From Lyngbya sp. PCC 8106 (lineage in GTDB: Bacteria > Cyanobacteriota > Cyanobacteriia > Cyanobacteriales > Microcoleaceae): a DNA stretch of 64,000 bases. Positions 18,401 to 23,607 of this stretch are shown piece after piece. The notes below the pieces were generated by a model. That model saw only the letters and a list, made by a program, of their open reading frames with translations, did not search any database and was not told the DNA's origin. Every line of letters starts with the position of its first letter. Position 1 is the stretch's first letter. The stretch is taken from NCBI RefSeq assembly GCF_000169095.1, contig NZ_AAVU01000038.1, forward strand, positions 1 to 64,000, read 5' to 3'. The translations under genes and the position numbers were made by a program.

Positions 18401-18557
18401 GATTTATGATTCAGTAGATTTGAATGGGGTGAAAATTCCTACTATTTATTTAATCAAACCTGACAAAATTCGTTATTGGACTCGTTCTATGGCTTTAAGA
18501 GATGCTGATAAAGTAGCCGCAGATATTATGCTTAGATATATATCTGAGATTAATTAA
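15420..18557 (+). CDS. Adenine-specific DNA methyltransferase of a restriction-modification system
   Basis: A 1045-residue cytoplasmic enzyme. The S-adenosylmethionine motif I is 'LDPACGSGIFLVKAF' (about residues 387-401). The catalytic motif IV is 'VVGNAPWGRN', an NPPW variant with Ala for the first Pro, shortly after 'AAKYDL'. 'SGTGVHYTPEHIVDF' just before motif I is typical of N6-adenine MTases of type I/IIG-like systems. The C-terminal 350 residues probably hold target recognition. The downstream gene is a PD-(D/E)XK-type nuclease with a stop codon, so this is likely cargo of the transposon with methylation active and restriction lost. The ATG at 15420 has only a weak ribosome binding site. 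Confidence 0.85.
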   Translation: MSQSGLLELAHEKLHWPTPQEILEPSGAGPSVYARIAREKLSRTISKLSDGHGVQIGVLSANPQGDSTETPIALVCDFPTEVSEDTLRKTYQLAWSFSRTPSLITTEPNRLRIWTCYEEPPKEDDIIKPVINVSKREIESFNQVSLSGQAAETLRLHWADLVSGQFFQEHSQRFQRKQAADQMLLKNLKSVRKRLQKNELDDDTIHDLLARIILIQFLFDRQKSEGNPDLNENLLGDLYRTNKLSARYSQLADILINHRDTYQFFRWLNGEFNGDLFPGKGATEEEREAEWQTEEQKVKQAHLNILADFVSGDVDIETGQLSLWPYYHFDVIPLEFISSIYEEFVSKKSGTGVHYTPEHIVDFVLDGVLPWDSQEWDIKILDPACGSGIFLVKAFQRLIYRWEQAHPRTIQPSDLKYLLENNLFGVDVDAQAVRVASFSLYLTMLDKVEPQYYWENEFRFPRLRERQLVAADFFKEDKEGFRSVQDAAKYDLVVGNAPWGRNTVTPAAKSWAGDVWTITYGNIGPLFLPKAAALTKPGGQVAMMQPALALIFNQVGTAQEFRARLFSEFKIEEIVNLSALRFGLFKDAISPACIITMSAILPDGEPFTYICPKPVMTNEDDYHIVIEPHDVNTIYPQEAIANPLVWTALMWGGRRDLSLLRRLNQESSIEKLKNRGIVKTRQGIIRSDRSKQQKNIIGKQILESKKFPDSTFLFLEAKSLPVNNDPYTHSRDSTDFSAFEMPQMILKQGWQISSKRFQAAITVSDDNNRGVLCSKSYVSVHISGQYGSVLETACLTYNSKLAVYYLLLSSGCFASYRPETNVEDLLRVPIPESRPIPLNNIKTFDDVDECVRIAFSFKDSEWVIINDLFNYTLPDFKGDGASPGRKRTHRIDNSQSQNNTEPELTAYCEYFLRVLKAGFGQDKQVCATIFQEQTKTLLPIRLVAIYLNKPDSKGVHIKPIDSPDLMERLENLNKLYLERGSIEDGGIFYQRVARIYDSVDLNGVKIPTIYLIKPDKIRYWTRSMALRDADKVAADIMLRYISEIN

Positions 18558-18599
18558 CTAAATTTAAATGCAAAATATTAGTAGTACAGGAGTTAAATT

Positions 18600-19316
18600 T
18601 TGATTAGAAGACGGCAGACAATTTCAGAATTAAGATGGCCAGAGACGGATGAATTCATGGCAATTTCTAAGGATTGGTGTGAAACAGCATCAATCAATAT
18701 ACTTACTTTTGTTTGGAAAGGGTATGATTTATTAGTAAAGGAGGTATTCTCATAAATTGATTGTAGTCAAGCTGAAGATGATATTGAAAGAGATATCACT
18801 CAACTGCTTGAGCCAGAAATTCGCAGCGTTATGACAGGGGATGAGCCATATTATGTTCAACATGGTTCTTATGAAAGGGAGACCCGTCAAGTTGCACCAG
18901 CACAACCAAAAGAGTATGACATTGCATTTATTCTTAGGAAGAATAGAAGGATTATATGGCCTTTAGAAGCTAAAGTGTTAAAAACAGATGGCGCAGTAAG
19001 TGAGTATATAAAAGAGATAAATGAAAACTTTATGACTTGTAGATATGCACCATTTTCTAGTCAAGGAGGAATGTTGGGTTATCTTTTTTCTGGTGATTCA
19101 AACAAAGCTTTTAGCAATATTCAAGCTAAAGTACCATGCACATTAAATGATCATCTAGATTTTCTAACTCGTGATCATAAAACCTCGGATCACCAGCGAG
19201 TAGTTCCTCCGGGAAAATCATATCCTGCTGAATTTCGCTGTCACCATTTACTATTAAAAATAACTGCTACAGATGCTAATTCTACAGATACTAATAATAT
19301 ATCTTCGATTGAATAA
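18600..19316 (+). pseudogene. Restriction nuclease partner, interrupted by a stop codon
   Basis: From a TTG at 18600 (42 bp after the methyltransferase stop) the frame reads LIRRRQTISELRWPETDEFM and meets TAA at 18753-18755. It then continues in the same frame for another 187 codons. The second part has 'EYDIAFILRKNRRIIWPLEAKVLK', the Asp...Glu-X-Lys core of PD-(D/E)XK restriction nucleases. A restart at the ATG of 18831 would still keep the catalytic core, so residual activity cannot be excluded. The gene is convergent with the TniQ fragment, 13 bp away. Confidence 0.68.
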
Positions 19317-19329
19317 ATTTAAAACTTAC

Positions 19330-19440
19330 TCAAATACCCTTCTGATCTTCTACCATCTCTGCAAAGGGCAGAAAACACCTTTGACACCATCCATCCACCC
19401 ACAACGCCGGAACCTTAAACCTCGCCTTACAGTTGGGACA
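19330..19440 (-). pseudogene. tniQ: C-terminal fragment of TniQ (V-K CAST type)
   Basis: Thirty-six codons read CPNCKARFKVPALWVDGWCQ then RCFLPFAEMVEDQKGI and stop. The two CxxC pairs and 'PALW.DG.C.RC..PFAEM' match the zinc-finger C-terminus of the small TniQ of V-K CASTs. Upstream the frame is closed immediately by TAG, at a point where the sequence turns into a TnsB-site-like TTTAACAAATAG. So tnsB, tnsC and the first part of tniQ were deleted up to this junction. Confidence 0.8.
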
Positions 19441-19613
19441 CTATTTGTTAAACCTCGGGTAAATGACATCTAATTTGTTAAACTCCTGCGATCGCTATCG
19501 CTTCATAAAACCCAGAAAAAAATCGCTATAACCTTTATTTTAGGGGGATTACAGTGATTTGATGTTTCGATGACACTAATTTGTTAAGACGACAGATAAT
19601 TAGTTAATGTACA
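19436..19613 (-). repeat. Far CAST end: TGTACA plus four TnsB-type sites
   Basis: Read on the minus strand from 19613: TGTACA, TTAACTAATTATCTGTC, TTAACAAATTAGTGTC (19588-19571), then after about 90 bp TTTAACAAATTAGATGTC (19482) and TTTAACAAATAGTGTCCC (19453-19436). The two-plus-two layout differs from the three close sites at the tRNA-side end, as expected for unequal left and right ends. Confidence 0.83.
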
Positions 19614-20519
19614 TTTAGCCTGTTGCCTTGATGTAACGTGATTTCAGCTTTTAACCTAGCTTAAGTTATTAGCTTTTTACCCAGTTATTACCCAATCGAC
19701 TAAAGCATAACTAGAAAAATGGGTAACTGTCCATCACATACTTGATAGGATTTATTCGTCAACAAGCACATTACTGTAATCCTGTCAAATCAATTATTCA
19801 CTCTGTTTCTACTACTTACCCCCAACCTGAACTCTTAAGCCTACTACAGACGCTCTATCTGTCAAGGACAAGCCATTCGGTGCTAACGCATCCTTGACAT
19901 CTATCGCTTGCCTGTAGTGCTTAGAGTTTTGTCAGGTTTAGGGGGAAGGTGTGTTAGGGAAGATTTTTGCTCAGGCAAACTAGCAAGGATACAAATTTTG
20001 TATCCGTCTTAGCTGATTGAGTTAAGGTTTTAACAAACCAGATATCACGTTATCGATGTGAAGGTTATATAAGATTAGTTATGTAGGATTGTACTCAAGA
20101 AGTCTTGGTCATTTGCTTGTAACGTAGTTGTCGTTTGCTACCATGTTTGTACGTTTATGTCAATAGTCTAACTTTATACAGTCTGTTGTCCTTACCTTGG
20201 GGTAGAGTTGCAGAATTCTAGTTGTATAATTTGCACTGAAATTAAAGTCTGAAAGCCTTACTGCACAAGGCTTGTAATATTGAACGAACTTACCCCCTAG
20301 AACGATTAATAAGTTGGGGTCTATTTACGGAAAAGATTGAAACTACTGCCAGATAAAGGCTCTATCTTGTTGATTCAAACTTCAATTCAAAGATTTGATA
20401 CTAGGGCTATAAAAATTTCTGATAAACGCTTGACAAATATCGCGATTTGTAGATTTTATTGATGTTTTAATCATATTAAAATAATTTATAAGTATTGACA
20501 CTAGCAACTTAATAAGCTT
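19614..20519 (+). repeat. Left 906-bp inverted-repeat arm
   Basis: It starts TTTAGCCTGTTGCC and ends CAACTTAATAAGCTT. It is collinear with the right arm (position p pairs with 43080-p). Visual comparison found one isolated difference (19809) and a cluster inside the hairpin at 19861-19898. No gene is seen in it. It includes GGATACAAA-T-TTTGTATCC, an operator-like palindrome. Confidence 0.9.
19861..19898 (+). repeat. Variable hairpin in the left arm
   Basis: GTCAAGGA (19861-19868) pairs with TCCTTGAC (19891-19898). In the right arm the same hairpin has GTCAAGGT/ACCTTGAC, a base-pair-preserving change. The intervening 22 nt differ at several places while the surrounding arms are nearly identical. 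Confidence 0.75.
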
Positions 20520-20590
20520 TGGTATAACTAATTTACGAGAATAAAATGCTCTAATATTAGCGCATTTTCACTTTGCAGATAAGACTTTAA

Positions 20591-20668
20591 GACCTGTCTA
20601 CACTACTGTCTACAGTGTCTACACATTTCTACTTGTGCCTGTATACATCTGTCTACACCTGTAGACCA
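20591..20668 (+). repeat. TGTCTACA iteron cluster
   Basis: Within 78 bp TGTCTACA occurs four times (near 20595, 20607, 20615, 20650), with degenerate copies TTTCTACT and TGTATACA and one inverted CTGTAGAC. This resembles Rep or regulator binding iterons. The same word recurs inside the core gene at 21987-22385. Confidence 0.7.
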
Positions 20669-20713
20669 TAGATTTAATAATCTCGTTACGGTATTATAGG
20701 GTTTACAGCATAG

Positions 20714-20735
20714 TTACGTCGTAATTACGACGTAA
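20714..20735. promoter_or_regulatory. 22-bp perfect palindrome upstream of the first core gene
   Basis: TTACGTCGTAA and TTACGACGTAA are reverse complements and abut with no spacer, about 70 bp before the ATG at 20807. This is likely an operator for a dimeric regulator, possibly one encoded in the same unit. A related half-site AGACGTAAATTAC follows. Confidence 0.6.
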
Positions 20736-20806
20736 AACTATAGACGTAAATTACCCGCGGTTAATAACGGCACCACGGGCTTAAGTAGCTTTTGAGGAAT
20801 AAACCA

Positions 20807-21232
20807 ATGGTATCTGATAACGACAATAGAATCAAGGACATCCAGGAGGACGTTGCATTCATTAAACGACAAGTAACTCCTAAGCGTGATTCTGATGTTG
20901 AACTAGACTTAGACGAGGATGGAAATATGGTAACTATTCACTGGACTAAATTACAAACCAACCCTTACTCAGCTCATAAGCTTTTTGGAGAGGCAATCAA
21001 GAATGAGTCAGGGGTACGAAGGCTTACAAAATGTAAATTGATAGGAGAAGCTAAAAAAAATTCTGAATGTCCGTCAAAAATGAGACAAGTTATTTTCGAT
21101 AAAGCTTGGGCAACTCAAAAATCAATAAATCAACTAGAAGGCTTGTTAAGTAGTTTAACAGAAGATGAGTTTATTGATTTTATGAGAGAGATTTACAAGC
21201 TGTATCACAACCCTAACAACAATAAAAGGTAG
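20807..21232 (+). CDS. Hypothetical protein of the inverted-repeat unit
   Basis: A 141-residue soluble, charged protein starting MVSDNDNRIKDIQEDVAFIK. The ATG at 20807 follows a GAGGAA ribosome binding site by 8 nt; an upstream in-frame TTG is less likely. The N-terminus may form a short coiled coil, and the C-terminal part ('LEGLLSSLTEDEFIDFMREI') is helical. I do not recognise the family. It is the only plus-strand gene in the core and lies downstream of the iterons and the palindrome, and it is followed by a 12-bp-stem hairpin. Confidence 0.6.
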   Translation: MVSDNDNRIKDIQEDVAFIKRQVTPKRDSDVELDLDEDGNMVTIHWTKLQTNPYSAHKLFGEAIKNESGVRRLTKCKLIGEAKKNSECPSKMRQVIFDKAWATQKSINQLEGLLSSLTEDEFIDFMREIYKLYHNPNNNKR

Positions 21233-21246
21233 CGTTTAACTTTCAC

Positions 21247-21280
21247 AGGAGTTACTTTGTACAAGGATAAAGTAACTCCT
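21247..21280 (+). terminator. 12-bp-stem hairpin after the first core gene
   Basis: AGGAGTTACTTT (21247-21258) and AAAGTAACTCCT (21269-21280) pair perfectly around a 10-nt loop, 15 bp past the stop codon. The T-run is missing; AGTAGAGTAGAGTAGAGTAA follows. Confidence 0.5.
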
Positions 21281-21346
21281 AGTAGAGTAGAGTAGAGTAA
21301 TAATAATAATAATAATAAAATGTAATAATAATAATAATAAAATAAA
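21281..21346. repeat. AGTAG and TAA microsatellites
   Basis: Tandem AGTAG units run into two blocks of ATAATAATAATA separated by AAATG, then poly-A. Such simple repeats are unusual in this window and may vary in length. They lie between the convergent core genes. Confidence 0.7.
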
Positions 21347-21514
21347 AAAAAAGGAACTAAAGAATGTTAGTTCCCTCTGTCTTGCTTTTTGTAATCTCTA
21401 TCAAGTTGCAGTAGCTATAAAAGCACTGGCAAGCTCAGTGAAAGGTTCTAAGGTTGATGCTACTCTTGTCAGGTCTGCGTGACCTTTCTTGTATGAATAA
21501 ATGACAAGAGGAGA

Positions 21515-21964
21515 TCAAGCTTTTATTCCCACTGATTCACCTTGTAGTGTTAGCTGTCTTAGTTTGTACATCTGTTGTCTGACAAAACCTGATTCACTCC
21601 CAAATTCCTCACAAGTGAGTGTTTCACGTCTTCTCAGTTCCCTGATAATATCAAGCCAGTTTTCAACCTTTTGAGACTCAGCTTTAATGATTTCTATCAG
21701 TTCATCATCTTCACATTTAACCGTCACCTTACCGTTAACTTCTATCGTTTCTTTGCCGTAGTAATAACGAACGTAGTCAGCATCATAGCGAACGAGAACG
21801 TAAGCTTCTTTGCTCTGTTGTGCGTGATAAAACACTTTAAAAAAACGCTGGTTTGTTACCATCTCAATTGATGGAACTAAGAGTTTGTAGCCACTTTTGC
21901 TATTATAACGGAACTTACTCCAGTGCTTTAATGGGAGTGTGGGAATATTCAATGCAATGTTCAT
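21515..21964 (-). CDS. Hypothetical protein of the inverted-repeat unit
   Basis: A 149-residue soluble protein starting at ATG 21964 (MNIALNIPTLPLKHWSKFRY). The N-terminal half is rich in Tyr, Arg and Lys ('FRYNSKSGYKLLVP', 'VRYDADYVRYYYGKETIEV'), like a small nucleic-acid-binding beta fold. The C-terminal half is helical with 'IIRELRRRETLTCEEFGSES'. The family is not recognised. It follows the gene starting at 22385 with a 22-bp gap, so both are probably one operon. Confidence 0.6.
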   Translation of the reverse strand: MNIALNIPTLPLKHWSKFRYNSKSGYKLLVPSIEMVTNQRFFKVFYHAQQSKEAYVLVRYDADYVRYYYGKETIEVNGKVTVKCEDDELIEIIKAESQKVENWLDIIRELRRRETLTCEEFGSESGFVRQQMYKLRQLTLQGESVGIKA

Positions 21965-21986
21965 GGTTCTATGTTTTGATGTGTCG

Positions 21987-22385
21987 TTAAGAATTGCCTA
22001 AGTCTTGAATAGACTTGATTAATGAACGTGCTGATTTATCCTTATAACCAGGCGATTGATTAAGCTTGGGTAATGTATCAGACAACCATTTCTCCAGGTG
22101 TATACAGGTGTTTACAGAAGTGTCTACAGACCCATTCGCCTGAGGGAGTGATTCTAGTCTTTGTTCAATCTCTGTTAAGCGTTTATTCAAACGAGACTCC
22201 AACTCGCTTAACTTAGACTCGTTTTCTGATGTGTCTACAGAAGTGTCTACAGTGTTAACACCTTTATCAACAGAGAGTAACAGTCTTTTAGCTGCAAGGT
22301 TGAAAGACTCACCTGGTAAACATTGAGACTTAATCCAATCCAGGTCGTCACCGGATAGGCGAAAACTAATTAATTCAGTTGCCAT
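21987..22385 (-). CDS. Putative DNA-binding protein whose gene contains TGTCTACA repeats
   Basis: A 132-residue protein. 'ELISFRLSGDDLDWIKSQ' and 'ESFNLAAKRLLLS' suggest a ribbon-helix-helix-like or partition-accessory N-terminus (inference). Then come VDTSVDT repeats, a coiled coil ('LESRLNKRLTEIEQRLESL') and a second SVDTSVNT repeat. The VDTS repeats are encoded by TGTCTACA(G) units, the same word as the upstream iterons. The ATG at 22385 has an AGAGGGGG site before it; an in-frame start at 22427 is possible. Confidence 0.6.
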   Translation of the reverse strand: MATELISFRLSGDDLDWIKSQCLPGESFNLAAKRLLLSVDKGVNTVDTSVDTSENESKLSELESRLNKRLTEIEQRLESLPQANGSVDTSVNTCIHLEKWLSDTLPKLNQSPGYKDKSARSLIKSIQDLGNS

Positions 22386-22560
22386 TATTACCCCCTCTTG
22401 TGATGTGCATAAGGGGAAGATAGACAACCTTAAAAAAGATTGAAACGACTATTTTAGAGCCTGCAAAAAGCCCTATAATTGATTTGTTCATTGATACCAA
22501 TCTATCAGTGGACAAGCTTGGTAGGTGCTACCAACACCTACCAGGCATTAAAAAAATAGT

Positions 22561-23466
22561 AAGCTTATTAAGTTGCTAGTGTCAATACTTATAAATTATT
22601 TTAATATGATTAAAACATCAATAAAATCTACAAATCGCGATATTTGTCAAGCGTTTATCAGAAATTTTTATAGCCCTAGTATCAAATCTTTGAATTGAAG
22701 TTTGAATCAACAAGATAGAGCCTTTATCTGGCAGTAGTTTCAATCTTTTCCGTAAATAGACCCCAACTTATTAATCGTTCTAGGGGGTAAGTTCGTTCAA
22801 TATTACAAGCCTTGTGCAGTAAGGCTTTCAGACTTTAATTTCAGTGCAAATTATACAACTAGAATTCTGCAACTCTACCCCAAGGTAAGGACAACAGACT
22901 GTATAAAGTTAGACTATTGACATAAACGTACAAACATGGTAGCAAACGACAACTACGTTACAAGCAAATGACCAAGACTTCTTGAGTACAATCCTACATA
23001 ACTAATCTTATATAACCTTCACATCGATAACGTGATATCTGGTTTGTTAAAACCTTAACTCAATCAGCTAAGACGGATACAAAATTTGTATCCTTGCTAG
23101 TTTGCCTGAGCAAAAATCTTCCCTAACACACCTTCCCCCTAAACCTGACAAAACTCTAAGCACTACAGGCAAGCGATAGATGTCAAGGTTGCTCCTAGCA
23201 CCGAAGGCCTGACCTTGACAGATAGAGCGTCTGTAGTAGGCTTAAGAGTTCAGGTTGGGGGTAAGTAGTAAAAACAGAGTGAATAATTGATTTGACAGGA
23301 TTACAGTAATGTGCTTGTTGACGAATAAATCCTATCAAGTATGTGATGGACAGTTACCCATTTTTCTAGTTATGCTTTAGTCGATTGGGTAATAACTGGG
23401 TAAAAAGCTAATAACTTAAGCTAGGTTAAAAGCTGAAATCACGTTACATCAAGGCAACAGGCTAAA
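22561..23466 (-). repeat. Right 906-bp inverted-repeat arm
   Basis: The reverse-complement partner of 19614-20519, exactly the same length. Its outer edge (GGCTAAA, 23466) is immediately followed by the 3' base of tRNA-Gly. The variable hairpin is at 23182-23219. There is no coding content. Confidence 0.9.
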
Positions 23467-23537
23467 AGCGGGTGGGGGGAATCGAACCCCCATCATTAGC
23501 TTGGAAGGCTAAGGTTTTACCACTAAACTACACCCGC
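23467..23537 (-). tRNA. trnG-UCC: tRNA-Gly(UCC)
   Basis: The acceptor GCGGGTG pairs with CACCCGC. The anticodon arm is TTAGC-CTTCCAA-GCTAA with anticodon UCC, and the T-arm is GGGGG-TTCGATT-CCCCC. U73, as expected for bacterial tRNA-Gly, is at 23467. CCA is not encoded. The inverted-repeat unit begins at the next base downstream. Confidence 0.95.
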
Positions 23538-23607
23538 AAGATTGCAGTTCTATTATAATAGCACAAGTTTTGAAAAATTGAGCAATTTTTGAGCAAAAAT
23601 TTTGAGA

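Larger units (their letters stand above)
11072..19613. mobile_element. Remnant type V-K CAST (Tn7-like, CRISPR-associated transposon) at tRNA-Leu
   Basis: The element is bounded by inverted TGTACA termini (11072-11077 and 19608-19613), each with TnsB-type repeats of the form TTAAC-A-ATTA-TGTC. The tRNA-side end lies 65 bp after a GTT PAM in the tRNA-Leu T-arm, the spacing known for Cas12k transposons. Inside are a homing guide stub, a TniQ C-terminal fragment and a restriction-modification cargo. tnsB, tnsC, cas12k, tracrRNA and a CRISPR array are not seen. A tnpB insertion sequence with a group II intron interrupts it. No 5-bp target duplication is found (CCCAA outside the first end, TTTAG outside the second). 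Confidence 0.86.
19614..23466. mobile_element. 3.85-kb unit with 906-bp inverted arms, next to tRNA-Gly
   Basis: Two arms of equal length (19614-20519 and 22561-23466) are inverted copies and flank a 2041-bp core with three small genes, iterons and palindromes. The outer left edge touches the TGTACA end of the CAST. The outer right edge touches the 3' base of tRNA-Gly. No transposase or integrase is recognised in the core and no target duplication is visible. The family is unknown. Confidence 0.75.

Noticed and set aside
19273..19473. Plus-strand open frame over the CAST end
   Set aside because: It overlaps the TniQ fragment and the TnsB-type repeats and encodes no recognisable protein.
21281..21346. 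TAA microsatellite as a regulatory element
   Set aside because: It lies between convergent genes after a hairpin, and simple AT-rich slippage explains it without a function.
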